A stretch of 64,000 nucleotides of DNA from Planotetraspora mira (GTDB lineage: Bacteria > Actinomycetota > Actinomycetes > Streptosporangiales > Streptosporangiaceae). Both the position numbers and the translations under genes were made by a program. The notes under the pieces were generated by a model, which was not told where the DNA came from, did no database searches, and saw nothing but the letters and a program-made list of their open reading frames with translations. The number at the start of each line of letters is the position of its first letter. The stretch's first letter is position 1. Positions 25,163 to 34,368 of this stretch are shown here, in pieces. The stretch covers positions 124,001-188,000 of the forward strand of contig NZ_BOOO01000024.1 in assembly GCF_016863275.1 (NCBI RefSeq), written 5' to 3'.

Positions 25163-25849
25163 TCACGACGGGCGGGACGGCGTTCCGGCGAGGCCGCGAT
25201 GCAGCAGGGCGGTGAGAGCATCGATGATCTCGTCGTCCGCTGCTCCCGGGCCGTGCTCGCCCGCCGTGAGGACGGCGTAGCCCACCATCGAGATCATGGC
25301 GCCCATGGCGGCGGCCACGAGCACGGGGTCGCCGGGAAGGTCGCGGCCCTGTTCGCGCATGTGCACCAAATGGTCCCGCAGGTCGTCGGTCTGCGCGGAG
25401 AGGGTCTGCCACGCGCGGCCCGAGCCCGGCGGTTCGGACATCGTCGACTGGGTCAGCGCCACCACCACGGGAAGGTTGTCGCGATAGTTGTGCCAGGCCA
25501 CGGCCACGTGCTCGCGGAGCGCGCCGGCGTCTGCGAGGTCGTGGCCGTGGGGACGCCCGGCCGCGACCCCCGCGCCGATCGTGGCGTCCACCTGCGCCTC
25601 CATGTCGGCCAGCAGTGACTGGAGGAGGTCCTCCTTGCTGCTGAAGTGGTCGTAGAACGAGCCGGTGGCCCGGCCCGCGGCCCGGGTGATGTCGGTGATC
25701 TTCGTGTTCAGGTAGCCGCGCTCGACGAACAGCCGCCGCGCCGCCTCCTTGAGGGCGGCCTCGGTGCCGGCCGCCTGCTCCTTGCGCACTCCCACCGGTG
25801 TGCTCCTTGTCCGTCTCCCGCCGCGGCCCCATCGCCGGTTGACACCCAT
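25163..25849 (-). CDS. TetR-family transcriptional regulator
   Basis: A 228-aa repressor. The N-terminal helix-turn-helix is [20 protein letters not shown] / [20 protein letters not shown], followed by an all-helical ligand domain. It diverges from the FAD monooxygenase gene, and two related inverted repeats in the 72-bp gap fit TetR operators, so it probably represses that gene and itself. The start at 25849 is uncertain; starting at VRKEQAAG (~20 residues later) would fit the family as well. Confidence 0.88.
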   Translation of the reverse strand: MGVNRRWGRGGRRTRSTPVGVRKEQAAGTEAALKEAARRLFVERGYLNTKITDITRAAGRATGSFYDHFSSKEDLLQSLLADMEAQVDATIGAGVAAGRPHGHDLADAGALREHVAVAWHNYRDNLPVVVALTQSTMSEPPGSGRAWQTLSAQTDDLRDHLVHMREQGRDLPGDPVLVAAAMGAMISMVGYAVLTAGEHGPGAADDEIIDALTALLHRGLAGTPSRPS

Positions 25850-25867
25850 CTTCGCGTCTCATCATAC

Positions 25868-25911
25868 TGAATGTGCATTCACCGAATCAGAGTTCACCGA
25901 ACGCGCATTCA
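25868..25911. promoter_or_regulatory. Two TetR-type operators
   Basis: TGAATG-TG-CATTCA (25868-25881) is a perfect inverted repeat. A second, imperfect copy CGAACGCGCATTCA follows at 25898-25911, 30 bp further on and overlapping the ribosome-binding region of the monooxygenase gene. Paired sites three helical turns apart suit cooperative binding. Confidence 0.6.
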
Positions 25912-25921
25912 GGAGGGACGA

Positions 25922-27106
25922 ATGGACGTCATCGTGGCAGGCGGCGGCGTGGCCGGGGCGGCGAGCGCGATCGCGCTGCGGCGGATCGGCGCGGAGGTGA
26001 CCCTCTATGAGGCGTACGCCGATCCGGCCGGCCAGGTGGGCTCGTTCCTGAGCCTCGCCGGCAACGGGCTGCGCGGCATCGACGCGCTCGGCTGCCTGGA
26101 GCAGGTCCAGCGGGCCGGCTTCGCCGTACCGGCTCAGCGGATGGTCTCCGGCTCCGGCAGGACGCTGGGGGAGACGCCGCGCGGGCGGATGTCGGGAGAC
26201 CCGTTGCTCAGCGTCACCCTGATGCGCGGCCACCTGGTCGAGGCGCTGCGTGACCACGCCCAGCGGGCCGGGGTGCGCATCGTCACCGACCACCGTCTGG
26301 TCGGCGCGACCCCGATCGGAGCGGGCGTCAGAGCCGAGTTCGCCGACGGTTCCAGCGTGAGCGCCGATCTACTCGTGGGCGCCGACGGCCTGTGGTCGGC
26401 CACCCGTTCGGTCCTCGACCCGGATGCTCCCCGGCCCGTCTACGGCGGGCTGTACAGCGTCTCCGGCGTCGCCGAGGGCGTGCCCGGTGTGACGGGCGAG
26501 CCGGCGATGTTCACCATGGTCTTCGCACGCAACGGCGTCTTCATCCATCTCCCGGCGCCGGACGGCACCATTTGGTGGTCGGCGCAGGTCATCGCGCCCC
26601 GGCAGCCGGAGCTCGCCGGCGTCGGCGAACAGGAGTGGCTGCAGCGTCTCGCCGGGCTGTACCGCCACGAGCGGCTGCCTCTCTCGATCATCGAGGCGAC
26701 CACCCGGCTGCATCGCCCCACTCTGATGCACGTCCTGGCCGAGGTTCCCACCTGGCATGACGACCGCATCGTGCTCGTCGGCGACGCCGCCCACCCGGTC
26801 GGCGCGGGCCAGGGGGCCTCCATGGCGATCGAGGACGCCGTGGTCCTCGCCCAGGCGCTGGCCGGGGAGGATTCCACCGCCGCCGCCCTGGCGGCATACG
26901 ACCGGCTACGCCGGGCCAGGGTCGGCAAGATGGTCAAGATGGCCGCGGCCAATCGCGACGCCAAGAAGTCCGGCCCCATCGGGCGGCGTCTCCGCGACGC
27001 CCTCATGCTCATCGGGACGCGGCTCTTCTACGAGAAGGCCACCTCCTGGCTGTACACCCATGATCTGGGGACGCTGCCCGAGGTCACGGAAGGAGCCGCT
27101 CGTTGA
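25922..27106 (+). CDS. FAD-dependent monooxygenase
   Basis: A 394-aa flavoprotein of the aromatic hydroxylase (PHBH-like) group. N-terminal VIVAGGGVAGAASAIALRR binds the ADP part of FAD, VGADGLWSATR is the conserved DG motif, and VLVGDAAHPVGAGQGASMAIED the second FAD motif. Relatives hydroxylate aromatic or polyketide substrates with NAD(P)H; this substrate is unknown. ATG 25922 follows AGGAGGGACGA directly; the longer open frame runs through the operators and is not used. Its 3' end overlaps the convergent photolyase gene by 23 bp. Confidence 0.86.
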   Translation: MDVIVAGGGVAGAASAIALRRIGAEVTLYEAYADPAGQVGSFLSLAGNGLRGIDALGCLEQVQRAGFAVPAQRMVSGSGRTLGETPRGRMSGDPLLSVTLMRGHLVEALRDHAQRAGVRIVTDHRLVGATPIGAGVRAEFADGSSVSADLLVGADGLWSATRSVLDPDAPRPVYGGLYSVSGVAEGVPGVTGEPAMFTMVFARNGVFIHLPAPDGTIWWSAQVIAPRQPELAGVGEQEWLQRLAGLYRHERLPLSIIEATTRLHRPTLMHVLAEVPTWHDDRIVLVGDAAHPVGAGQGASMAIEDAVVLAQALAGEDSTAAALAAYDRLRRARVGKMVKMAAANRDAKKSGPIGRRLRDALMLIGTRLFYEKATSWLYTHDLGTLPEVTEGAAR

Positions 27107-28373
27107 GCATCGGCGCGGGGTAACCGGGCACCGGAGCAGGATGCCGCCAGGGCTCGTGGACGGCCGATCCGGGCAGGCCGGCGAGCTCGAGGACGTACCG
27201 CCTCACGTACTCGCCGTCGGGATCGACCTTCTTGGCCTGGCGCAGAGGGTTGATCACGCGGTTCGGCCGGGTGTCGTTGCCGGTGCCCGCCACCCACTGC
27301 CAGTTGCCGCAGTTGTTGGGGATGTCGGCGTCCAGCAGCAGATCGTTGAAATGGTCCGCGCCGATCCGCCAGTCGATCCCGAGCCGCTTGGTGAGGAAGG
27401 AGCCGACGATCATCCGGAGCCGGTTGTGCATCCATCCCTCCTCACGCAGCTGGCGCATCCCGGCGTCCACGATCGGCACGCCGGTCAGACCCTGGCGCCA
27501 GGCCTCCGCGGCCTCCTCGTCGTCCTCCCAGGTCGCGCGCCGCGGCCGGTAGTCCCGCCGCGGCAGCTCGGGGAACGCGGAGGCGACCTGGTAGTAGAAG
27601 TCGCGCCAGCACAGTTGCCGCACGAAGTCGTCGCCGCCCGCCAGGGGCGCCGCCCTCGTCACCACCTCGACGGGTGAGACGCACCCGAACCGCAGATAGG
27701 GGCTCAACATCGACGTCCGCTCGGCCGCGAGGTCATGGCCCTGGGCATAGCCGGCCAGCCCGCCGCTCAGCCATTCGTCCAGGCGTCGCCGCCCCGCGGT
27801 CTCGCCCCCTTGGAGCAGTCCGAACGGCTTCGGCGACCGGATGGGAAGCGTTCCGGCGTCCACATCCGCGGGCAGCCGCACCTGGGCGGGAGGATCGAGG
27901 ACACGCCGCTTGCGGGTCTCCGACCAGACCCGCCAGTAGGGCGTGAACACGCGGTAGTGGTCCCCTCCGATGGGGACGAGGTCGCCGGGCGGCACCACGG
28001 TCAGGCCGGAGAACAGCCGGAAGTCGAGCCGTTCGCCCGCGCACGCGTCCGCGAGGCGCTCCTCGCGGCGCCGGGCGAACGCGCTGACGTCCGCGGCGGC
28101 CCAGATCCCGGCCGCCCGCACCTGCCGCGCCAGCTTGATCGCTTCGGCGACCGGGTCGCCGTGCCGTACCACCAGATCGCCGCCCAGCTCGCGGAGACGG
28201 GACCTCAGGTCATGCAGGGCACAGGACAGGAAGTCGGCACGATGACGCGGTTCGATGGCCGGATCGACCACGAACAGCGGTACGACGTGCCGCGCCTGCT
28301 CGCACGCCTCCGCCAGGGCCGGATTGTCGTGGACTCGAAGATCCCTGGTGAGCAGCACGATGACCGTCTCCAC
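27084..28373 (-). CDS. phr: Deoxyribodipyrimidine photolyase
   Basis: A 429-aa class I CPD photolyase/cryptochrome family protein that repairs UV dimers with light. The N-terminal alpha/beta antenna domain (VIVLLTRDLRVHDNPALAEA) precedes the FAD domain with the substrate- and FAD-binding blocks TSMLSPYLRFGCVSP, LCWRDFYYQ, GWMHNRLRMIVGSFLTKRL and NNCGNWQWVAGTG. All four blocks are typical, so it should be active. It lies 42 bp downstream of the cobyric acid synthase gene on the same strand. Confidence 0.95.
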   Translation of the reverse strand: METVIVLLTRDLRVHDNPALAEACEQARHVVPLFVVDPAIEPRHRADFLSCALHDLRSRLRELGGDLVVRHGDPVAEAIKLARQVRAAGIWAAADVSAFARRREERLADACAGERLDFRLFSGLTVVPPGDLVPIGGDHYRVFTPYWRVWSETRKRRVLDPPAQVRLPADVDAGTLPIRSPKPFGLLQGGETAGRRRLDEWLSGGLAGYAQGHDLAAERTSMLSPYLRFGCVSPVEVVTRAAPLAGGDDFVRQLCWRDFYYQVASAFPELPRRDYRPRRATWEDDEEAAEAWRQGLTGVPIVDAGMRQLREEGWMHNRLRMIVGSFLTKRLGIDWRIGADHFNDLLLDADIPNNCGNWQWVAGTGNDTRPNRVINPLRQAKKVDPDGEYVRRYVLELAGLPGSAVHEPWRHPAPVPGYPAPMLNERLLP

Positions 28374-28415
28374 ATACTGCTCTTCGAGGCGGATCCGGGG
28401 ACCGGTTGCCGTGGC

Positions 28416-29936
28416 TCAGGAAGATCCGCCGGGAGGGAGCGCGGGCAGCCCCGCGGGGGCGCCGTTCTCGATGAGGGCGAGCAGGGCGTCGGTGTCGGCG
28501 TACCTCTCGATCATGTCTCCCAGGGCGTCGAGCTGGCGCTCCCTCAGGGCGGAGAAGGACACCTCGGGATCCGGCGTGAAGTCGTCCTTGCCCGCCACGG
28601 AGGCGACGTCGGCCAGGAAGGCGCGGCGGAAGGCGTCGTTCTCCAGGGCGCCGTGCCAGGTGGTGCCCCAGACCGCGCCCACCCGGCATCCGTCGAGGAA
28701 CGGCTCGGCCTCCCCGTCGAAGGAGACGACCCCGTGGTGGATCTCGTAAGCAGCCACCCGATGGCCGTACGCCTCGCCGACCGGCCGGGACAGGACCTTC
28801 TCCGTCCCGAACTCGACCGTGGCAGGGAGCAGCCCGAGCCCTTCGACCAGCCCCGCGCCGGACTCCACGTCATCCATGATCGAGCGGGAGAGCATCTGGT
28901 AGCCGCCGCAGATCCCCAGGACGGGCCCCCGCCGTTCGGCCACGGCCGAGGCGAGGCCCGTACGGCGGAGCCAGTCGAGGTCGCTCACCGTCGCGCGGGA
29001 CCCCGGCAGCACCACCAGGTCGGCCTCCCTGATCTCCGCGGCCTCGGCGGGGGAGGACACGAACCGGACGGCGACCCCCGGCTCGGCCGCGAGGGCGTCG
29101 ATGTCGGTGAAGTTCGAGATCCTCGGATAGCGCACCACGGCCACCCGCAGGCTCCTCCCGGTGTACGGCCCGGCCGCCGGCTCCGCGGTCTTCCGGTTGT
29201 CCAGGGCGAGGGAGTCCTCCAGGTCCATCCACAGGCCGTCGAGCCAGGGCAGCACGCCGTAGACGGGGCGTCCCGTGAGCTCCCTGAGCGTGTCGAGTCC
29301 GGGCTCGAGCAGCTCGCGCGCCCCACGGAACTTGTTGATCAGGAAGCCGCTGATCAACGCCTGGTCCTCGGCCTCCAGCAGCGCGAGCGTGCCGTACAGC
29401 GAGGCGAAGACGCCGCCTCTGTCGATGTCGCCGACCACCACGACGGGGATGCCGGCCGCGCGGGCCAGCCCCATGTTGGCGATGTCCCCCCTGCGCAGGT
29501 TGATCTCCGCGGGGCTTCCCGCGCCCTCGCAGACGACGACGTCGAACTCCGCGCGCAGCCGCCGGTAGGACTCCAGGGCGACGGCCCTGAGCCGGTCCTT
29601 GTAGGCGAGGTACTCCATGGCGTCCACGTCGGCCAGGGGCTTTCCGAGCACGACCACCTGGCTGCGCCGCTCACCGCCCGGCTTCAGCAGGATCGGGTTC
29701 ATGTCGGCGGTGGGCTCCAGCCCGGCGGCCTGCGCCTGGGCGACCTGGGCCCGCCCGATCTCGGCTCCGTCGGCGGTCACGAACGAGTTCAGCGACATGT
29801 TCTGCGCCTTGAACGGCGCGACCCGCACGCCTTGGCGGGCCAGCCACCGGCAGATTCCCGCCGTCACCACGCTCTTGCCCGCGTCCGAGGTCGTTCCTGC
29901 GACCAGCAGTGTCCCCTTCGGGGTCCCTTTCAGCAC
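28416..29936 (-). CDS. cobQ: Cobyric acid synthase
   Basis: A 506-aa glutamine-dependent amidotransferase of cobalamin synthesis that amidates four side chains of adenosylcobyrinic a,c-diamide. The N-terminal ATP domain has VAGTTSDAGKSVVTAGICRW, FKAQNMSLNS and VVCEGAGSPAEINL; the C-terminal triad-type domain has VLGICGGYQML with the catalytic cysteine. GTG 29936 is chosen: AAAGG precedes it, it begins 14 bp after the kinase stop, and homology starts there. No other cob gene is nearby, so its place behind a two-component system is unusual. Confidence 0.92.
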   Translation of the reverse strand: MLKGTPKGTLLVAGTTSDAGKSVVTAGICRWLARQGVRVAPFKAQNMSLNSFVTADGAEIGRAQVAQAQAAGLEPTADMNPILLKPGGERRSQVVVLGKPLADVDAMEYLAYKDRLRAVALESYRRLRAEFDVVVCEGAGSPAEINLRRGDIANMGLARAAGIPVVVVGDIDRGGVFASLYGTLALLEAEDQALISGFLINKFRGARELLEPGLDTLRELTGRPVYGVLPWLDGLWMDLEDSLALDNRKTAEPAAGPYTGRSLRVAVVRYPRISNFTDIDALAAEPGVAVRFVSSPAEAAEIREADLVVLPGSRATVSDLDWLRRTGLASAVAERRGPVLGICGGYQMLSRSIMDDVESGAGLVEGLGLLPATVEFGTEKVLSRPVGEAYGHRVAAYEIHHGVVSFDGEAEPFLDGCRVGAVWGTTWHGALENDAFRRAFLADVASVAGKDDFTPDPEVSFSALRERQLDALGDMIERYADTDALLALIENGAPAGLPALPPGGSS

Positions 29937-29949
29937 GGGCGCAAGCCTT

Positions 29950-31812
29950 TCAGGTGGGCAGCCGGAGGGTGAAGACCGATCCCCTCCCCGGCTCGCTGGC
30001 GGCGGACACGGTCCCGCCGTGGGCCTCCGCGAGCTTGCGGACGATGGACAGGCCGAGCCCGCTGCCGCCGGTGGCCCGGCTCCGTGACTTGTCCGCTCGC
30101 CAGAACCTGTCGAAGACATGGGCGAGGTCCTCGGCGGCGATCCCTGAGCCGGTGTCCTCGACGTCGATCACGACGTGATCCCCGTCGAGGCGCGAGCACA
30201 CCCGCACGGAGCCGCCGCGAGGCGTGTGCCGTACGGCGTTGGAGACGAGGTTGCCCACGGCCTGGCGCACCCGCATCGGGTCGGCGAGGAACTCCGGGTG
30301 GCCTTCCGCGTGCGCGGTCAGTGCGACGCCCGCGGCGTCGGCGCTCCCCGTGTGCGCGGTGACGACCTGGGCGACGAGGTCGGGGACGCCGATCCGCTCC
30401 TTGTGCAGCCTGAGCGCGCCCGCGTCGGCCATCGCCAGGTCCTGCAGGTCGTCGATGACGTGTTGCAGGAGCACGGCCTCCTCGAGGAGTGAGGTCATCA
30501 GCGACCGGTCCGGCTCGACGACGCCGTCCTCGGCCGCCTCGAGCCAGCCGCGGATGTTGCTGAGGGGGGTGCGCAGTTCGTGGGCCACGTCGCTGACCAT
30601 CGCCTTGCGCAGGTTCTCCAACTGTTCGCGGCGCTCCGACATCGCGTTGAAGGCCGTCGCGAGCCTGCCGATCTCGTCTCCGCGCTCGATGTCGACGCGG
30701 GCGGAGACGTCACCCTCCTCCATCCGCCTGGCCGCGCCGGTCAGCGCGCGCAGCGGGCCGATCAACCGGATGCCGGCAAGGGCGGTGACGGTGACGGTGG
30801 TCAGCAACACCAGCGCCGCGACCCCCGCGATACGGGCCTGGTTGGACTGCGACAGGTCGAAGATCGTCGACGGCGTGGAGCCGCGGCTGCTGACGAACAT
30901 CAGTGCGGTGGGCGCGACGTACGGCGCGAGTTGCTCGCGTCTGCCGGAGGTGACGCAGTCCTGCACGATCTTCCTGCTTTTCGCGCTGTCCCGGGCCGTC
31001 TCCTGGCTGGTGGCGACGGCGGGAACGTCCCGGGTGGTGCCACCGGCACGTGTCTCCTGGGAGGTGACGCCGGCCGGCCCGGGCAACGGCGTCCAGCTGA
31101 AGTCGAGGCCGAGTTTCACGTCCGGTTGCCTCTGGTGCGCGAGGCAGGTGTGCACGAGCTTGCCGAGCCGGGTGAGCGCCTTCGCCTCGGTGCGGGTCGG
31201 CCCGTCGAGGACCGGGGCGTCACATCTGCTGGACAGATCCAGCCCGTGGTCGTCGGTCTCGACGCGGGGCCGCCCGCTGGGGCTCTCCACGATCTTCGTG
31301 GTAATCGCGAAGGAGACATTGCGCAGGCACGCCGCACGCCGCTGGGCGGCCGAGCGCAGCGTGTCATGCTCGGTGCGGGTCAGCCGGTACGGCCCGACGG
31401 CGCGCGGATCGATGTGGTCGGTCGGCGAATCGGTCACCAGGGCGCCGTCGACGGACAGCGGATCGATGACGGCCGTCGGCTTCGCGGGCAACGAGATCGG
31501 GCCGGTGTCGGAGTCGAGGATCGGCGTGCGGTCCTCGGTGGTCAGCGTGATCCTGTGCTTGATCTTCCGCGCCAGGTCGCTGACCGCCTGCCGTGCTCCG
31601 TCCCAGTTGGGGTGGGTGGCCGCGTAGCCGACGAGCGCGTCGTAGGTCCTGGCGTCGTCGGCGAGGGCCTGGCCCTGCTCCTGCTGGATGGCCACCGTGG
31701 TGCTCCGTACGGTCAGCCAGGCGGTCGCCGCGATGGAGCAGACGGACACGAGCACGGACACCGCCAGCAACCGCATGAGCAGGCTGCGGCGAAGTGGCAC
31801 GTCACGGCGCAT
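29950..31812 (-). CDS. Sensor histidine kinase with large extracytoplasmic domain
   Basis: A 620-aa membrane kinase. Transmembrane helices at about 11-33 and 327-348 enclose a ~290-residue external domain containing several cysteines (for example C162, C197, C223, C286). HAMP (~350-400) leads to H411 in MVSDVAHELRTPL, then NLVSNAVRHTP, VEDTGSGIAAEDL, FDRFWRAD and GGSGLGLSIVRKLAEAHGG. All catalytic boxes are intact. It overlaps the response regulator gene by 11 bp. Together they are divergent from the lipoprotein/ABC exporter operon that they probably control and whose envelope condition they may sense. Confidence 0.92.
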   Translation of the reverse strand: MRRDVPLRRSLLMRLLAVSVLVSVCSIAATAWLTVRSTTVAIQQEQGQALADDARTYDALVGYAATHPNWDGARQAVSDLARKIKHRITLTTEDRTPILDSDTGPISLPAKPTAVIDPLSVDGALVTDSPTDHIDPRAVGPYRLTRTEHDTLRSAAQRRAACLRNVSFAITTKIVESPSGRPRVETDDHGLDLSSRCDAPVLDGPTRTEAKALTRLGKLVHTCLAHQRQPDVKLGLDFSWTPLPGPAGVTSQETRAGGTTRDVPAVATSQETARDSAKSRKIVQDCVTSGRREQLAPYVAPTALMFVSSRGSTPSTIFDLSQSNQARIAGVAALVLLTTVTVTALAGIRLIGPLRALTGAARRMEEGDVSARVDIERGDEIGRLATAFNAMSERREQLENLRKAMVSDVAHELRTPLSNIRGWLEAAEDGVVEPDRSLMTSLLEEAVLLQHVIDDLQDLAMADAGALRLHKERIGVPDLVAQVVTAHTGSADAAGVALTAHAEGHPEFLADPMRVRQAVGNLVSNAVRHTPRGGSVRVCSRLDGDHVVIDVEDTGSGIAAEDLAHVFDRFWRADKSRSRATGGSGLGLSIVRKLAEAHGGTVSAASEPGRGSVFTLRLPT

Positions 31813-32539
31813 CGTGGGTGTCCCGCCGGCCGTTCGCGGGGGCCTCGTCGGCGTCGCCGCAGGTCAGCTTGTAGCCCACTCCGTAGACGGTGACCAGCCG
31901 TACGGGCCTGCGCGGCTCGGGCTCGATCTTCCTGCGGAGGTTCATCACGTGCACGTCGACCGTCCGTGAGGTGATGTAGCGGTCGAAACCGTGCAGGTGG
32001 CCGAGGATCTGCTCCCGGGTGAACACCCGGCCGGGCTCCGCCGCCATCAGTTCGAGCACCTGGAACTCGCCGGGAGTGCACTCGATGCGCCGGCCGTCCA
32101 CGCTGATCTCATGGCGGATCGGATCCACCGCCAGCGGGCCGACCCGGAGCATCGGGTCGATCTTCGGGGCCGTGGGGCGGGTCCGCCGGAGCAGCGTGCG
32201 CACGCGGGCGGTCAGCTCACGCGGGCTGTAGGGCTTGGTCATGTAGTCGTCGGCGCCCAGGTCGAGGCCGAGGAGCAGGTCGTCCTCCGTGGAGCGGGCG
32301 GTCAGCATGAGGACGGGGAGATCCGACTCGGCGCGGAGGATGCGGCACACGTCCAGCCCGTCGACCTTGGGCATCATCACGTCGAGCACGAGCAGGTCGG
32401 GCGGCGTGCGGCGGACGGTGTCCAGGGCCTCGCGGCCGTCGTGCACGGTGACGACCGAGTGCCCCTCCCGCTCCAGGTAGCGGCGGACCAGTTCGGCCTG
32501 CTTCACGTTGTCCTCCGCGACCAGGACGTATGCGCACAT
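31802..32539 (-). CDS. OmpR-family response regulator
   Basis: A 245-aa regulator with receiver residues D10 and D53 (LVLDVMMPKVD), K near MTKPYSPRELTARV, and a C-terminal winged helix (CTPGEFQVLELMAAEPGRVF ... VYGVGYKL). ATG 32539 is the family-like start (MCAYVLVAEDN). OmpR-type dimers bind direct repeats about one helical turn apart. Exactly such a repeat (CTGACA, period 11) lies upstream at 32615-32631 and again before the second lipoprotein gene, making these two sites the likely targets. Confidence 0.92.
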   Translation of the reverse strand: MCAYVLVAEDNVKQAELVRRYLEREGHSVVTVHDGREALDTVRRTPPDLLVLDVMMPKVDGLDVCRILRAESDLPVLMLTARSTEDDLLLGLDLGADDYMTKPYSPRELTARVRTLLRRTRPTAPKIDPMLRVGPLAVDPIRHEISVDGRRIECTPGEFQVLELMAAEPGRVFTREQILGHLHGFDRYITSRTVDVHVMNLRRKIEPEPRRPVRLVTVYGVGYKLTCGDADEAPANGRRDTHDAP

Positions 32540-32614
32540 ATCGGCGATCCTAGGCGGGGCCTCAGGGCACTCGGACGCCACCGGCCTGGTGGTTCATGGG
32601 ACGGCTAAGGGTTC

Positions 32615-32631
32615 CTGACAGGTTTCTGACA
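32615..32631 (+). promoter_or_regulatory. Direct-repeat operator CTGACA-N5-CTGACA, first copy
   Basis: Two CTGACA half-sites with an 11-bp period, 23 bp before an ATG at 32654. The same arrangement, including GGTT between the half-sites and the 23-bp distance, recurs at 36287-36303 before the paralogous lipoprotein gene. Direct repeats of this period are typical for OmpR/PhoB-type regulators. Confidence 0.6.
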
Positions 32632-32653
32632 ACCCTGGCCCATCGTGTCCGGC

Positions 32654-33257
32654 ATGCCGAGAACCCAGTCGCCTCCACAGGTCCCAGGCCGCCGGGCTGT
32701 GCGCCGCGGCGTTGCTCGTCGCGGTGGCCGCCTGTGCCGGGTCCGGCGAGGACAGGGACCAGGGGGTGGCCTCGCTCGCCAGTGCCGTACCGGGGACATC
32801 CGGCACGAGCACTCCAGCGGCCGCCGACCCGATCGAGGCCAAGCGACCGCAGCTCCGCCTGGACAGCACCGAGGAGGAGGCCAAGCGGCTGAGGTTCGCC
32901 TACTGGGCGTGCCTGCAGACCCATGGGGTCAAGATGGACACCGCTCGAGTGGGCACGTCGAAGGCGCAGGCTCCTCCCTTCATGAGCGGCCCGAACTCTC
33001 GCGAGCCGGCGGAAGCGTACAAGGCCTGTCTCGTGAAGATGCCCCTCATGCCTCCTGAGCTGGACCGGGACAGGAACCCCGACTACGTGGACCAGCACCA
33101 CGCCTACGTGAAGTGCCTCAACGCGCGCGGCATGCACGTCACGGAGCTTCCCGACGCGAGTGGCTGGACCTACGCCGACAACGACCAGCCGGCCGAATCC
33201 GTGAGAAACAAGATCGACAAGGACTGCACGATGGAGGCCTTCGGTGGCAGGAACTGA
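32654..33257 (+). CDS. Putative lipoprotein, signal peptide apparently frameshifted
   Basis: A small exported protein paralogous to the gene at 36326-36961 (shared KRPQLRLDS, then a W/AACL-x2-HG segment and a PLMPPE box). The main frame (0) runs to 33257 and contains the lipobox VAAC, but has no ATG or GTG before it; the only in-frame starts are CTG 32697 and TTG 32712, which give too short a signal peptide. ATG 32654, at the same 23-bp distance from the operator as in the paralogue, is in another frame. Removing one base within GCCGCCGGG (32688-32696) would join them into MPRTQSPPQVPGRR followed by LCAAALLVAVAAC, a textbook lipoprotein signal. Either a real frameshift or a sequence error is likely. 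Confidence 0.65.
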
Positions 33258-33261
33258 CGAA

Positions 33262-34368
33262 ATGGACGCGCCGCCGAGAAGGGGACGGAAGCGGATCGTC
33301 CTGGGGGCGCTCGTCCTGGTCGCCGTCGTGGCGGCCGGCGGGATCGCGGTCGCGGTGATCGGTCACGACGGGAAGCCGGAGGCCACCGGTGCCGGCAATG
33401 CTCCGGTGGCGACCACGTCCGTGGTCAAGACCGATCTCTCGGACACCCGGTCGCTCCAGGGCACGCTGGGCTACGGCACCGAACGCTCGGTGCGGGGCGC
33501 GGGCACGGGACTGGTCACCCGGCTGCCGAAGGCGGGGGCCACCGTGGTCAGGGGCAAGCCGCTCTACTGGGTGGACGATCGCCCCGTGCCGGCCTTCGTC
33601 GGTGACACGCCCCTGTTCCGCAAGCTCGACCAGGTGGGGGTCCGAGGCCGTGACGTGACCGTGGTGGCGAACAATCTGCGGGCGCTCGGATACTCCATCG
33701 GCTACATGCCGCCCCAGACGCCGGTCGCGGGGAAACCCTCCGTGCCGGGTGACGTCTTCACCGCTTCGCTCAAGTCGGCGCTCAAGCAGTGGCAGGTGGC
33801 CGCCGGGCTGCAGCCCACCGGCACACTGGACATCGGCCAGGTCGTCGTGCTCTCCGGGCCGGCGCGGGTCGCGTCCGTCAAGGCCCAGCTCGGGGATCCC
33901 GTGGCGGAGGAGCTGATCACGGTCACCCCGACGGCCAAGGTCGTGACCGTACCGGTGGACGCCACCGACGTGGGCACCATCCGCCTGAAGGCCCGGGCGA
34001 GCATCACGCTCCCCAGCGGCAAGAAGATCGCCGGGCAGGTCACGGCGATCGGGAGGACCGTTCAGGAGGTGACGGACGGCTCCGGCCAGACCGCGGCCCA
34101 GCTGAACATCACCGTCACCCCGCGCAAGGCCGCCGACGTGAAGGCGCTGGACGCCGCGGGCGTCGAGGTGACCTTCACCTCCCAGGTCCGGCGAGGTGTG
34201 CTCGCCGTTCCTGTCGGTGCGCTGCTGGCCCTGCGTGAGGGCGGCTACGCCCTCCAACTCCCCGACGGGAAGCTGGTCGCGGCGGAGACCGGGATGTTCG
34301 TCAGGGGAATGGTCGAGGTCACCGGCAAGGGCGTCACCGAGGGACTCAAAGTGGTGACGAGCTCATGA
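33262..34368 (+). CDS. Membrane-fusion-like protein with peptidoglycan-binding domain
   Basis: A 368-aa membrane-anchored protein. One transmembrane helix (about residues 12-35) precedes an extracytoplasmic part. Segment [13 protein letters not shown] ... [25 protein letters not shown] is a peptidoglycan-binding domain 1, followed by beta-rich HlyD-like segments. Actinobacterial ABC exporters of MacB type often have such a partner, thought to link the transporter to the cell wall. ATG 33262 has AGGAA ten bases upstream and lies 4 bp after the lipoprotein stop; GTG 33244 is possible. Its stop overlaps the ATPase start (ATGA). Confidence 0.82.
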   Translation: MDAPPRRGRKRIVLGALVLVAVVAAGGIAVAVIGHDGKPEATGAGNAPVATTSVVKTDLSDTRSLQGTLGYGTERSVRGAGTGLVTRLPKAGATVVRGKPLYWVDDRPVPAFVGDTPLFRKLDQVGVRGRDVTVVANNLRALGYSIGYMPPQTPVAGKPSVPGDVFTASLKSALKQWQVAAGLQPTGTLDIGQVVVLSGPARVASVKAQLGDPVAEELITVTPTAKVVTVPVDATDVGTIRLKARASITLPSGKKIAGQVTAIGRTVQEVTDGSGQTAAQLNITVTPRKAADVKALDAAGVEVTFTSQVRRGVLAVPVGALLALREGGYALQLPDGKLVAAETGMFVRGMVEVTGKGVTEGLKVVTSS

